Shown: one piece after another, positions 20,621-33,437 of the stretch
Layout of the letters: every line of letters starts with the position of its first letter
Numbering within the stretch: the stretch's first letter is position 1
Source: Leptobrachium leishanense
Taxonomy: Eukaryota; Chordata; Amphibia; Anura; Megophryidae
Direction: 5' to 3'
Assembly (NCBI GenBank): GCA_009667805.1
Contig: CM019066.1
Span: 124,001-188,000 of the forward strand
Length of the DNA: 64,000 nucleotides
Position numbers and translations under genes: made by a program
The notes under the pieces: model-generated
Told to the model about the DNA's origin: nothing
The model's database searches: none
What the model saw: the letters and a program-made list of their open reading frames with translations, nothing else

Positions 20621-23600
20621 CTATTCAGTTACGTCAGCATTAGGGGATTGATAGCTTCTGATCCAGGACTGATTCATTTTTATAAATGTCAGCCGGTCTA
20701 CAGAGTCGGTGGACAGACGCACTCTTTTGTCTGTGACAAAACCTCCATCGGCACTGAATGTCCTTTTAGAAAGCACGCTGGATGAAGGGCAACCTAGTAG
20801 CTGCATAGAATATTGACTAAGTTCTGGCCAGTGATCCAATCTCAATACCCAGCAAGCCAGTGGATCATCTGCTGTAAAGGTATCCAGGTCTGCCCTTGCC
20901 CCTATGTAGTCCTGCACCATATGGTGAAGACGCTGGCAATGGGTGCCTACATTTGACGTCCCTGGGCGTTGTAGACTAAAAAAAATTAAAAAGTCATCAG
21001 TCAAGCGGCCCCGGCCTTCACCGCTCTCCTTCTGATCATCTGCAGCCTCAGAAGCACCTGTGTCATCACTTAATAACCTACCAGTGGCTTGAAAGGTGTT
21101 ACACAAATGTCGCTTTAGACCATCCTCAAGTTTTTTCATCCTGTCCTCCCACTGTGCGGGCAGGATGAGCTCTGCAACTTTACCCTTATATCGTGGATCA
21201 AGAAGGCTTTTCAACCAGTAATGATCCCTCTCCTTGATAGCACGAATCCTGGTGTCCTTTACCAGGCTTTGCAGGACAATGGAGCCCATGCAGCGTAGGT
21301 TGGAGGTGGCATTAGCTTCCGAGTCTTCCTGGTCAATGAGGATGACCCCATTGTGCACTTTCTCCTCCCAGCCACGTACTAGTCCTTGGGTTTTTGGGCA
21401 CACAAAACCGTCTCTTGAGGAATCCCCACCTTCAATGCCCCACTACTTAAATATTCCTTCTCCTCCTCATCCTCCTCCTGTCTGACCTGAAGATCCGCAG
21501 GAATGCTGTCTGTGGAAAGACTGGGGCCTTAAGAGCTAAGGAAGGGCTCCTCTTCCTCCTGCTGCTCTGCCTCTAGTGCTACATCTATAATTCCCCACAG
21601 AGTGTGCTCCAGCAGGAACACTAAAGGAATTGTGTCACTGATGCATGCACTGTCCCTGCTCACCATCCTTGTTGCCTCCTCAAATGGTGACAGTACAGTG
21701 CATGCATCCGTGATCATCAGCCACTGAGGGGGGGAAAAACAAGTTGACCTGAACCTGTCCTTTTGCCATACTCACACAGGTACTCATTGATGGCCCTCTG
21801 CTGCTTGTGCAGACATTGCAGCATTGCTAATGTCGAGTTCCACCTGGTGGGCATGTCACAGATCAGACGGTTTGTGGCAAGGTGGAATTCTCTCTGAATT
21901 TCTGCCCAGGCGAACACTTGCTGGGAATGACCATCTGAAGTGGCTGCAGACTTTTCTGGCCGGGCTGAGAAGCTGTGCTAGCCCTGGGTACCAGGTTAGG
22001 AAACGTTGTACCACCAGATTTAGGACATGTGCTAGGCATGGTACATGCGTCAATTTACACTGGCGTAGGGTGGAGACAAGGTTGCTGCCATTATCATAGA
22101 CGACCATTCCCAGCTGAAGCTGGCATGGTGTTAACCATCTCTGCACCTGCCGCTGCAGAGCTGACAGAATTTCTGGCCCGGTGTGGCTCCTGTCCTCTAA
22201 ATAAACCAGCTCAAGCACAGTATGGCATCTTTTTGCTTGAGCCATTGCGTAGCCCCTGTCATACGTTGGTTTAACTGCCACTTCACCAGAGACAGAGGAG
22301 GAGGAAGAGGGAGAGGTGGTGGTGGAGCAGACAGACCTCATACAAGCAGCTTTCTGGATGCTTGGTGGATGAACAAACTCCAGCACAGAGCCCCGTCTTG
22401 GATCCCTCCCAGCTGCAATCAGAGTTATCCAGTGTGCCATGAAGGAAATGTAACAGCCCTGTCCATGCTTGCTGGACCACGTGTCTAAAGTCATGTGCAC
22501 CTTGCTGCTGACTACCTTTCCCAATGACTTCATAACATTGTCATCCACGTGCTGGTATAGTGCTGGATTGGACTTCTTTGAAAAAAATGGTGTTTTGGAA
22601 CCTGCCACTGTGGTACAGCATCTTCAGCAAATTCAAGGAAGGAAGCAGAGTCCACCAGCTGGAAAGGCAGCAGCTGTAATGTGAGTAATTTTGCTAAGCT
22701 GGCATTTAGATGCTGTGCTTGGGGATGGTTGGGACTATAATTTTTCTTATGCTGCAGCAGCTGGGGCAATGTAATCTGACTGCTTAAATCTTCAGCTGAT
22801 GGGATGCTGTCACATTGTGAGGAAGGACCTGGTACACCCATTACTATAGCATCATCCCTGTCAGTGAAGGTTGTAGCAGGCAATGACATGGCAGGTCATA
22901 CAGTGGGGGTAGAGACAGATGAGAAGGAGGAGGACCTATGCAAAGTGTTGTGCCAACAGAATGCATGGCAGGTGGTCATATGTCGCCTCAAGCACGTGGT
23001 ACCCAAGCGTGGGATGTCTTTCCCACGCTTGATCCTCATCTGACATAGATTACAAATAGCAATGGTGTGGTCTGCTGCACATGTCTTAAAGAACTCCCAA
23101 ACAGCAGAGTTCCTGGATGTGTGCTATGAGACAACAGCGCTCTGCACCTGAACAGCTCTGACATCTGATGCCTTGGACTGGCTACGGTTAGTCATAGAGG
23201 ACAGTGTGCCTCGTGTTTGTTGTGCCTCCTCCTCACTTGATTCCTCTGTTCGATCAGGCACCCAGGTGAAGTCAGTGACCTCATCATCATTGTCATCACC
23301 CCCTACCTCCTCGTCACTGGAGCCAACTTGGCAGTATGCTGCAGCTGCTGGGGCAACATGAGTGCGTTATTTGTGTTTCACTGGCGCCCCCTTCCTCCAG
23401 GTTGATTATACTCCCTTCCTCAACCTCAGAGATTGAATCAGAGCACTGTAGTTGCTGCGCATCCTCAAGCAGCATGTCACTGTCATTGTAGTCAAATAAT
23501 TCAGCTGACTCCTCCGTGTGTGATAGTGAGGCTACGACAGGAGTAGCTTTGGACATGGAGGCTGCAATAGATGCTTTGGCAGCTGAGGTGGACTGTAAAC

Positions 23601-23844
23601 CACTACAAGCCTGGCTGGGAGAGGACTCGGAGGATGAGTATGGCCTGGTTAGCCAATCCACCAACTCCTCTGTATGTTGCTGCTGCTTAAGACGGCCAGC
23701 ACCAGTTAGAAAGGACAAGCGTGCCCCTGCTGAGGATGCACCATGTCCACGATGACCAGAGGCACAGCCTCCCGACACAGAGGCTGCTTGCCCTCTTATC
23801 TGTGCCTGGGAGCGTCTGCCTGTCCTTTTTGGTCTTTCTGACAT
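20621..23844 (-). pseudogene. hAT transposase with BED zinc finger, decayed
   Basis: The start MSERPKRTGRRSQAQIRGQ (23844) matches the second copy at 32102. A BED finger lies near 23100-22970 (ICNLCQMRIKRGKDIPRLG then LRRHMTTCH). The catalytic region follows in pieces 22889-22530, 22608-21856 (LDTWSSKHGQGCYISF, YDNGSNLV, CLAHVLNLVV) and 21917-21529 (DMPTRWNST). The C-terminal dimerisation domain is at 21403-20621 (DPLACWVLRLDHWPELS ... CPSSSVLSKRTFSADGG). Several frameshifts separate these. The family is similar to ZBED-type hAT transposases, which cut and paste with 8-bp target duplications. Confidence 0.9.
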
Positions 23845-23959
23845 GGTGAGTGATATATAGGTTAAAGATATACAGAACTCTGATTCAACTCAGTTATAAA
23901 AAATTGGAGATATGCAGAACTCCGATTCAACATTGTTATCTAGATTAAAGATTTCCAGA

Positions 23960-25215
23960 ACTCTGGTATAACTCAGTGAGACACCCTGATAGCTGGCAGC
24001 CAGTGACAAGACACAGATTAAAATTCTCAGAAACCTATAAATCAGTGAGACCCCCTGATGGGTGGCAGTGACAAGACACAGATTTTTATTCCCAGGAACC
24101 TCCTATAAATCAGTGTGATCCTACTGATGGGTGGCAGTGACCAGACACAGATTACAATTCCCAGGAATCTGCTAGAAGTATGTGTGACCCCCTGATAGCT
24201 GGCAGTGAGAAGACACAGATTACAATTCCGAGAAACCTCCTATAAATCAGTGAGACCCCCTGATAGGACCCCCTGATAGCTGGCAACAGTGACAAGACAC
24301 AGATTACAATTCGCAGAAATCTGATAGAAGTATGTGGGACCCCTGATAGCTGGCAGTGAGAAGACACAGATTACAATTCCCAGAAACCTCCTATAAATCA
24401 CTTAGACTCCCTGATGGGTGGCAGTGAGAACACACAGATTACCACAATTCCCAGATATCTTCTAGAAGTGAGACCCCCACAATAGCTGCTGGCAGTGAGA
24501 ACACAAAGATCAGAAGAATTCCCAGATATTTTGTGGAAATGAGAACCCCCCCAAAATTGTTGCTGGCAGTGAGAACACACAGATTACCACAATTCCCAGA
24601 AACCTCCTATAAATCACTGAGACCCCCTGATGGGTGGCAGTGACAAGACACAAATTACAATTCCCAGGAACCTCCTATAAATGAGTGAGACCCCTGATGG
24701 GTGGCAGTGAGAACACACAGATTACCACAATTCCCAGATATCTTCTAGAAGTGAGACCCCCACAATAGCTGCTGGCAGTGAGAACACACAGATTAGAACA
24801 ATTCCCAGATATCTTCTAGAAGTGAGACCCCCACAATTGCTGCTGGCAGTGAGAACACAAAGATAAGAACAATTCCCAGATATTTTGTTGAAATGAGACC
24901 CACCAAAATAGTTGGTGGCAGTGAGAGCACACAGATTACCACAATTCCCAGATATCTTCTAGAAGTGAGACCCTCACAATTGCTGCTGGCAGTGAGAACA
25001 CAAAGATTTGAGCAATTCCCAGATATTTTGTGGAAATGAGACCTCTAAAATAGTTGGTGGCAGTGAGAACACACAGATTACCACAATTCCCAGATATCTT
25101 CTAGAAGTGAGACCCCCACAATTGCTGCTGGCAGTGAGAACACAAAGATTAGAACAATTCCCAGATATTTTGTAGAAGTGAGACCCCCCCAATAGCTGGT
25201 GACAGTGAGAACACA
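23960..25215 (-). repeat. Tandem repeats in the hAT leader
   Basis: Roughly sixteen degenerate units of about 65-75 bp. Each contains a CAGTGAGAACACA or CAGTGACAAGACACA motif followed by ATTCCCAGA and GAGACCCCC. Frames running through them are periodic and not genes. The second hAT copy has about eight units (31370-31975). Confidence 0.85.
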
Positions 25216-25558
25216 CACTAACACAACAATCTCCTCTCAAAAAACACATGCTGAATGCTGTGTGAAGCCTTATATAGTGTGCTGCGGGACTTAGCTCTGT
25301 GAGCCCATGATTGGGCAAAATTTGCCCAATCAGGACTCTGAGCCGTCATTGGCATATTCTTGCCTCTGTCGGCACCTGACCTGTGGTCAGGTGCAGGCTG
25401 TAGCCAATTACAAGCTTCAGGCCAGTGGAAAAGTGCATTGTGGTCCATTGTGGAGCATTGTGGGCGAACACATGGAAATGTTCGGAGTTCGACGAACAGC
25501 CAAACGGGCGATGTTCGAATCGAACTCCGAACATATCGAACTGAACAGCTCATCCCTA

Positions 25559-25870
25559 GTTGATACTGGGAGAGAGTGACTCGGGATACTTGGATAGAGA
25601 GAGAGTGACTGGGGTATTGGGAGAAAGTGGGGGAACTTGGAGAAAGTGTGAGAGAGAGCGAGTGACTGGGGGTACTGGGAAAGAGTGAGTGACTGGGGGT
25701 TACTGTGGGGGAGTGACTGTGGTACTAGGAGAGAGTGAGTGACTGGGGGTACTGGGAGGGAGTGACTGGGGGTACTGGGAGAGAGAGAGACTGGGTACTG
25801 GGAAAAAGTGGGGGTACTGAAGAAGAGTGACTGGGGGTACTGGGAGAGAGCGACTTGGGGTATACTCTGT
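25559..25870. repeat. Minisatellite (GTGACTGGGGGTACTGGGAGAGA)-like
   Basis: About a dozen degenerate units of 20-30 bp, purine-rich on the plus strand (GAGTGACTGGGGGTACTGGG core). The antisense frame here (SQYPQSL repeats) is an artefact. Confidence 0.75.
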
Positions 25871-25958
25871 GATACATTCATACACACTGCACATTACTGT
25901 GAGTGTTATTGCTATGGAGCTCTGTGATATGCTCATACACGTTTTGCATAATACTGTA

Positions 25959-26602
25959 TGTGACGGGACGGCCGCCACTACGCTGTAGCGCAGTACAACA
26001 GTTCAAGTGTTTATTTATTTGTGTGTTATTAAAAGTTCGTTAGCCCTTATTTTTATAAGTACCCAATGTGATTTTCCCCGTTTTATATATATGCCAGTTA
26101 ACTAAAGATTTCTGATGTCTGTGTGTTATTCCCTGTATAGTGTAGATCTCTGTATTAGTACCTGCTATTGTGTAAATTCTCTCAGTAAGAAATTCCTTTT
26201 GTTTACGTGCTTTCTCTTCCCCCATTCTCCATTGTTTGAAGGTCCTGGGTAGTTATCTGAGTTGTGCAGTTATCTGCTTGATTGTATGCAAATGAGGTTG
26301 GTGGTTGAGTGTATCTCTGTGTTGTGTAATAAACAGTCAGTTCTATTCTGACCAAGCTTGAAGTCACGACTCATGATTTGGAGTACCAGGAATCTTCTGC
26401 CCGCTGTGCCAAGGAAAGGCTCCAGGTCTACAGCTTCGGCTTATTTCTGGGGGTGCTAGTCAGGCTCTCTATAGGCACCGGGCCTTGAGCTGCAGCTAAG
26501 GTACAAGAGAAAGGTGTGAGAGTCAGGAGGAGAAACTGGGTGTCCAGCGTGGAAGCAGCATTTGGCAGATGTGACCCTGTCCGGGGACAGAGATCTGTTA
26601 CA
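25959..26602 (+). repeat. Solo LTR, 644 bp
   Basis: It starts TGTGACGGGACGG and ends GATCTGTTACA, flanked by the perfect 5-bp duplication CTGTA (25954-25958 and 26603-26607). It has an ATGCAAAT octamer at 26286-26293 and AATAAACAG near 26327, a likely promoter and poly(A) signal. It is not homologous to the E-family LTR over its length. No internal region adjoins it. Confidence 0.82.
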
Positions 26603-26607
26603 CTGTA

Positions 26608-28157
26608 TCAGTAATGTATAGTATCCTATAAACCTGGAAAGTAGTCAGCAGCTAACAAAATTTGCCACGGGACCTTCTGTGCTGTGGCGCAGCCGTAGCT
26701 GCAATGACTGTGTGATGACTGCTGCAGCAGAGTGGTTGCCATCTGTAAGTCCGGAGGTAGCATGATGGCTTATTAGCATGTGGGTCCAAGTGGATTTTAT
26801 CTTATTAAAACATTTAATTTGAAAATAGTTTAAGGAAATAAAATCTGTAACACAGCAATGTACAACTGGGTGTAGCAATTTGTGGTTTGAGTTTATGTGC
26901 GTGTGACCTACTGTGGGCAGGGCACAAGGGGACCCCATTATCTTCTACTGCCCAGGGGCTCCACTAAGGGCGCTATTACATTCTTTGCGCAAAATTTTGC
27001 ACGTGCGCAAAAACGCATTAACGTGAGGGTCAAAACACTTTACGCTGAACGTCGTATTACAACGTCCGCGCAAAAAATGCACGTTAACGTTTAATGCGGA
27101 TGGACCTGCGCGAGCGAAATGAACTGTGCGCGTCCTATACTTAACATTGTGAGCACAAATGCGTTTGTGTGCTGGTATGCGGATGGTATTGCAATCTATG
27201 CTCAAAATTTAATGGACAACGTTTGCGCGCATAATTTTAACGTCTTTGGAAAGCTGGTGGTAACGGCAAATCTGAACGTCCTGGCCGAACCCAAATACAC
27301 CGGCCCAAAAAAAATAATACAGCTAAGTATATTTACACATTCTACTCATACCCAAACAATAATGGAGAAGTTGTTTTAGTTTTGGTTTATTGCTGCAGCA
27401 TATATGTGCAGATTGACTTTGACAGGCGCAGAAATGTAACGTGAGAAAATTGTGGTTCTATGATGACAATAATTAGTGAATTATTTAATTACAAATCAAA
27501 CATTCCAGTTTCCATTAACGATAATTAAGATACATCAAACCATTAATTTTTATTTCCGTTTATTGAGGTACTAACGTTTCAGTGAACTTTCCACAGTGAT
27601 AAGCGATAAATGTTACTACAGGAAAATAATAACTTCAAGACACAAATTGGAAATATAATTTATCTGAATAAAGAAATATATATTTTCAATGGATGGAAGT
27701 ATTGTAACAGAGCATTTGTCATTATTGACAGAGATTTACGCTCAGATACCTGCCTGCAGCCGCCATTTGACATATACAGTGACATGCAGTACTATGCTAG
27801 CAGACAGATGCCTGACAAGTTCATGGATGGTTCACCTGTATACGTGCAGAACGCATGTGGGAAGGTTAGCACTACTTGCTCAAATTCCTTGCATTCTTTA
27901 ATTACATTATTATGAAAAAAGTACATTCTCAACATGTTAGACATATTGATCTGTATTTTATCTATTTTACTATATATTGATTTATTTTTTTTTAATTGTT
28001 ATTGTTATGATGACAAAAATACAGATGTTCATTCCATATTATCCAATTGTTAAGTATTCTGCACATTTCTAAAACAAAAGTTACACAGACACTATATAAA
28101 CATGTATCTGTTTACACTATCATTTTCCTAGTGATGGGACCTGAACAGGTCGGATAG
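26608..28157. other. Mostly unclassified; CpG-rich MITE-like block
   Basis: Within 26960-27300 is a CpG-rich block with repeated TATTACA...GCGCAAAA...TGCACG motifs that resembles a MITE, but clear ends were not found. Near 27575-27600 the minus strand has GAAAGTTCACTGAAACGTTAG, a weak hammerhead-like trace. I see nothing else. Confidence 0.35.
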
Positions 28158-28232
28158 GAATATAGAGTCCTTAATATGGCGATAGGGGAGCTATATTGTG
28201 AAAAGCTGTCAGCACTTAAGGACTCTATATTC
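28158..28232. repeat. 17-bp perfect stem-loop
   Basis: GAATATAGAGTCCTTAA at 28158-28174 is the reverse complement of 28216-28232. The loop is 41 bp. No gene adjoins it and its role is unknown. Confidence 0.7.
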
Positions 28233-28319
28233 TCTACCATATGGCATGTAATGGTTTCAGGATTGATATTGAATGCTGTGGTTCATATAACCATTTTGGG
28301 AAGGGGCAGTGGGAGGTTT

Positions 28320-29011
28320 TATAATGACTAGACCTCCTGTAATTTATTGTGACATCTGCGGCCCCCGTGGTGCTTCCTGGGGGGTCAGGGCGCCCAGTGG
28401 CATCGCTGGCAGGCCGGTTGCCAGTAGTGAGAGCTGGCAAAACGGCATCTGAGGGGGCAGGACTTGACATAATTGCAAGGAGCCATCAGCCTTTAAAACA
28501 GGGTGAGAGGAGCTGCTCCTTGGCCTGTCGTGGAGTATAGTGGAGTCCTAGTTCCTGCATTACCCGCTATCCTGTTTTCTAGTATCTGTCTAGTTCAAGT
28601 CCTGGTTGTTTCTAGTTCATGTATCTTAGTTTCTAGTTAATGTATCGGAGTTTCTAGTTCATGTATCTGAGTTTCTAGTCTGGTTTTCTTGTTCATGTTT
28701 TTTCCATATGGTTCATGTCTGTTTGTCTGTCTGGTTTCTAGGCCTAATCACAAGGCATCCAGTTCTGTGTATTTTCCTAGTTTCTAGATTTAAGTCCCGT
28801 CCAGTCTATTGCTGAATATATCTACTGTCTTATATCCTGTTGAGTATCTGTGTTTTCTTGGTCGCTATACAGAAGCCTATCTCTGATTGCAGGCCTGCCT
28901 GTAGGCTATTGAACTGTGTGTTCCCCCTCTGTATAGCTGAGTACATACAGAATCCAATCTCTGATTGAAGGCCTTCCCTGCAGGATATTGAACTATGTAA
29001 GTTCCCACTCT
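28320..29011. repeat. Degenerate short repeats
   Basis: AGTTTCTAGTTCATGTATC-like units recur at about 28600-28690. An ~85-bp unit (CTGATTGCAGGCC ... TATTGAACT) occurs twice between 28870 and 29000. A TTTAAAA box at about 28492 suggests an old LTR, but ends were not found. Confidence 0.4.
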
Positions 29012-29019
29012 CAAAACAG

Positions 29020-29821
29020 TAGACTTGTGCACCGATTTTTTTTTCGGTTCAGTACGTTCGGATTTTTAAAATTTTCGTTTCGGCTTGTTTCGGACGATTT
29101 CCATTTTGGTTCGGTTCAGCTTGTTTTTCGTATCGACTTTTTTTTCGGAATATCGGCCATTTTCGTGTTTTCGGGTCAGCTCGTTTTTTGTATCGACTTT
29201 TTTTTCGTGATTTCGTAAATTTTTGTGTTTTTCGGAAGGTCGTTCTCCTCGTTTCAAAGTGTCTATTCGTTTTGACGTAAACTAATGGTTTTTCGGATCC
29301 AATATTTCTGTCGATACGATAATTTTGTCGATACGATAATTCTGCCGATACGATAATCCTGCCGATTCTATCGTTTTTTTTTATTAAATAAAGATCCTTT
29401 TTTTCTTATGAATATGCATTGCACAACTTTATTTAATCATATTAAAATGGGCAAAAATTAACAAAATGATTTAAAAAAACCAAAACTGACCCAACCCAAA
29501 TGTTCTGACTTTAAAAATAAAAACCAGAACAAAAGTGTTTAAAACGGAAAAAAAGTTGATCAAAATTATCTGAAACGAAAAAAAAAATTACAGCGATATA
29601 AGCAAAAAATACAATGTCCGAAATTACCGAAATGGAATCGAAATCAGGAATGGAACGAAAATGAATTTCGATTTTACACATTTCTAGTCCATTCGAAAAT
29701 TCTGAAAAGTTTTCGTTTCGGCTCGTTTTCGGATCCGATCCGATTCAGAAAATCGTCCGTATCCGAATCCACGAATTGGGAAATTTCGTGAAAATTCCAA
29801 AACCCGAAATGCACATCCCTA
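29020..29821. mobile_element. hAT-type MITE, 802 bp
   Basis: The ends TAGACTTGTGCA and TGCACATCCCTA are inverted repeats (reverse of the right end is TAGGGATGTGCA). CAAAACAG flanks both sides (29012-29019 and 29822-29829), an 8-bp duplication as for hAT. The interior has many TTTCG motifs and no gene. Confidence 0.82.
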
Positions 29822-29829
29822 CAAAACAG

Positions 29830-31017
29830 TAATGTTGTGCATCTGTTTTATGTGCTTCAGTTCTCACAACCATTGATATTCAGCAATCTGAATAACCTAT
29901 CGTGTTCATGCTGTTCTTGTATTTTGTTATGTCAATGTCTTGAGTCATTGTATCAGTGCGCAGATAGTTAATGTGTTTTCGCTCAGCGACCTCCTGGCCA
30001 CGAAGCCATTTGGAGTTGAGGTGGTAGTTAGGTTTCTTGTAGTACCTCCCTGCTGTGGGAATCAAGGTATTACAGCCTTTCCTGCTGTCAGTGTTTATGA
30101 ATCTGTCCTAAAGAAGTAAAATAAACGCTACTCCAGGGTAGCGCCATTAGCGCATCGTTACATTTATACACCGGCATGCAACTTCTTTATGGATCAGTAC
30201 TATAAAGCTCTCCTTTATGTTTAGAGACTGATAGGCATGAAATAAAAGTATATGTTGTAGAATGTCGTCGATGTTGGAGATTGTATCCTTGGTAAACAAA
30301 CATCAGGATATAGAACAACCCGTTCTTGGCTGTGGATTCATTCTATATGCTAGAGCCGAGCGTGACAAATCCAGGGACCAGGGAGCCACGGGCTCCTTGA
30401 ATATTACCTCTGGCTCCTAATTTGAGGATTATACTACTTAAATCTACGTATGTATTAAACAAACTGCACCTGGCTGGTAAAAATGTGTAATTGGCTGCTA
30501 AATTTTCTTACTGGCTCATAGGTTCAGTATAAATTCGCCAAACCCTGCCGCACAGCACACACAGCTATTATCATTAGCGTCTATCATCTATGGATGTGAT
30601 TTTATATGAAACAGGAAAAATTTTGTGTGATATATATAGAGTATTATATATAGAGTGTACATAAAATAAATAGCAGTGTTTGAGGAAGCCCAAAGCTGTG
30701 TGCTTTTTGCCCTGCCCCCTGTGCCTGTAGCCACGGTGCCCCCAGTCTCTGTATTGTGGGCAGCCCTGGCCACATCCGGATCCTGTTAAACTCCCTGGCG
30801 CTGGGCAAACAATGAAACTGTCACATGCAGCAGTCTGAAAATAATTGGATTAACTCAAATTAATATATATATATTTAGTGTAGACAAAGGTTATGTTTTC
30901 TATGAAATGCCCTGGATGTTATAATGCCTGTGCTGCTATTGACAGGATGCTATATTTACCCTTCCTACGGTGTGATAGTACAGAGTAAATGCTGGTGCTG
31001 GATGTGCATATTAGCAG
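29830..31017. other. Unclassified AT-rich sequence
   Basis: No gene or RNA found. It includes an AT-rich TATATAGAG tract near 30630-30660 and CAGGGAGCCACGGGCTCC at about 30380. Confidence 0.35.
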
Positions 31018-32911
31018 TAGGGATGAGCTGTTCGGTTTGATATGTTCGGAGTTCGATTCGAACATCGCCCGTTCAGCTGTCGCGAACTCCGAACATTTCC
31101 ACGTGTTCGCCGCATGTTCGCCCACATTGCACCACAATGGACCACAATGCACTTTTCCACTGGCCTGAAGCTTGTAATTGGCTACAGCCTGCACCTGACC
31201 ACAGTTTAGGTGCAAGACAGGTGCAAGACAATGCCAATCACGGCTCAGAGTCCTGATTGGGCAAAATTTGCCCAATCATGGGCTCACAGAGCTAAGTCCC
31301 GCAGCACACTATATAAGCCTTCACACAGCCCCCAGCATGTGTTTTTTGAGAGGAGATTGTTGTGTTAGTGTGTGTTCTCACTGCCAGAAGCTATTGGGGG
31401 GGGTCTCACTACTACAAAATATCCGAGAATTGTTGTAATCTGTGTGGTCTCACTGCCAGCAACTATTTTGGGGGTCTCATTTCTACAAAATATCTGGGAA
31501 TTGTTCTAATCTTTGTGTTCTCACTGCCAGCAGCAATTGTGGGGGTCTCACTTTCAGAAGATATCTGGGAATTGTGGTAATCTGTGTGTTCTCACTGCCA
31601 CCAGCTATTGGGGGAGGGGTCTCACTTCTACAAAATATCTGGGAATTGTTCTAATCTTTGTGTTCTCACTGCCAACAGCAATTGTGGGGGCCTCACTTCT
31701 AGAAGATATCTGGGAATTGTGGTAATCTGTGTGTTCTCACTGCCACCCATCAGGGGGTCTCACTGATTTATAGGAGGTTCCTGGGAATTGTAATTTGTGT
31801 CTTGTCACTGCCACCCATCAGGGGGTCTCACTGATTTATAGGAGGTTTCTGGGAATTGTAATCTGTGTCTTCAAACTGCCAGCTATCAGGGGGTCCCACA
31901 TACTTCTGGCAGATTTCTGCAAATTGTAATCTGTGTCTTGTCACTGGCTGCCAGCTATCACAGTGTGTCACTGAGTTATACCAGAGTTCTGGAAATCTTT
32001 AATCTAGATAACACAGTTGAATCAGAGTTCTGCATATCTCCAATTTTTTATAACAGAGTTGAATCAGACTTCTGTATATCTTTAATCTATATATCACTCA
32101 CCATGTCAGAAAGACCAAAAAGGACAGGCAGACGCTCCCAGACACAGATAAGAGGGCAAGCAGCCTCTGTGTTGGGAGGCTGTGCCTCTGGTCGTCGTGG
32201 ACGTGGTGCATCCTCTGCAGGGGCACGCTTGTCCTTTCCATTTCCACAGCTACTCCTGCCATAGCCTCACTATCACACACAGAGGAGTCAGCTGAATTGT
32301 TTGACTACAATGACGGTGACCTGCTGTTTGAGGATGCGCAGCAACTACAGTGCTCTGATTCAATCTCTGAGGTTGAGGAAGGGAGCATAATCAGGAAGGG
32401 GGTGCCAGTGACACACAAATAACTGGCACTCATGTTCCCCAAGTTGCTGCAGTATATTGCAAGGTTGGCTCCAGTGACGAGGAGATAGGGGGTGATGACA
32501 ATGATGAGGTCATTGACTCCACCTGGGTGACTGATCGAACAGGGGAGTCAAGTGAGGAGGAGGAGGCACAACAAACACGAGGCACAATGTCCTCTATGAC
32601 CAACCGTAGCCAGTCCAAGGCTTCAAATGTCAGAGCTGTTTTCTCAAAGCACACATCCAGGAACTCTGCTGTCTGGGAGTTCTTTAAGAAATGTGCAGCA
32701 GACCGCACCGTTGCTATTTGTAATCTATGTCAGATGAGGATCAAGCGTGGGAAAGACATCCCACGCTTGGGTACCACATGCTTGAGGCGACATATGACCA
32801 CCTGCCACGCATCCCGTTGGCACAACACTCTGTATAGGCTCTGTATAGGTCCTCCTCCTCATATGTCCTGCCATGTCATTGACTGCTACAACCTCCACTA
32901 ACAGGGATGAT
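31018..32911 (+). mobile_element. hAT transposon copy 2, 3'-truncated
   Basis: It begins TAGGGATGAGCTGTTCGG, like the end of copy 1 at 25558. A leader with about eight tandem units (31370-31975) and the transposase start at 32102 follow. It stops at 32911, where the 3' end of the CR1-like LINE begins. The rest of the hAT is not found beyond the LINE. Confidence 0.85.
32102..32901 (+). pseudogene. hAT transposase N-terminus with BED finger
   Basis: Codons from MSERPKRTGRRSQTQIRGQ run to about 32264, then shift frame. A second frame from 32527 holds the acidic segment (GESSEEEEAQQTRG) and the BED finger: FKKCAADRTVAICNLCQ, KRGKDIPRLG and LRRHMTTCH supply the Cys and His ligands. It matches copy 1 closely. 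The catalytic domain is absent because of the LINE junction. Confidence 0.88.
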
Positions 32912-32991
32912 AGAAACATAGAAAAATGTTGGCAGATAAGAACCTTTCAGCTCATCTAGTCTGCCCAATTACATGGATACTTAACCTTGAT

Positions 32992-33437
32992 TTATCTTTT
33001 GTTTAGGATAGCCTTATGCCTATCCCATGCTTGCTTAAATTCAATTACTGTTTTGGCCTCTACCACTTCTACTGGAAGACTGTTCCATGTATCCACCACC
33101 CTCTCAGTAAAATAATGCTTCCTGATGTTACTTTTAAACCTTTGCCCCTCTAATCTAAGACTATGTCCTCTTGTTTTGCTATTTTGTTTCCTTTTAAATA
33201 TACTCCCTTCCTCTACCTTGTGGATTCCCTTTACGTATTTAAATGTTTCTATCATATCTCCTCTGTCTCGTCTTTTTTCCAAGCTGTACATGTTAAGATC
33301 ATTAAGCCTTTCCTGGTAACTTTTCTCCTTCAAGCCGTACACCATTTTAGTAGCCCTTCTCTGAACTCTCTCTAAGATGTCTATATCCTTCTGGAGATAC
33401 GGTCTCCAGTACTGCACACAGTACTCCAAGTGAGGTC
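32992..33437 (-). pseudogene. CR1-like ORF2 C-terminus
   Basis: The frame has RPHLEYCVQYWRPYL, ERVQRRATKMVYGL, LNMYSLEKRRDRGDMI and FTERVVDTWNSLPVEVV, then a stop. These are C-terminal blocks of CR1/L2-type reverse transcriptase proteins. The first codons in the open frame (MTWGALRQFHD) come from the E1 LTR, not the LINE. Confidence 0.88.

Larger units (their letters stand above)
20093..25558 (-). mobile_element. hAT transposon copy 1
   Basis: Read on the minus strand it begins TAGGGATGAGCTGTTC at 25558, continues with a ~1.7-kb leader rich in tandem repeats, the transposase start at 23844, and the transposase end at 20621. A second copy of the same family starts at 31018. The left end is not defined. 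Confidence 0.8.

Noticed and set aside
25417..25887. 156-codon minus-strand frame rich in SQYPQSL
   Set aside because: It is translation of the GGGGGTACTGGGAGAG minisatellite.
28234..28540. Small frames with Pro/Ala/Gly content near 28234-28540
   Set aside because: They are short and on both strands in a GC-rich patch, with no domain or conserved context.
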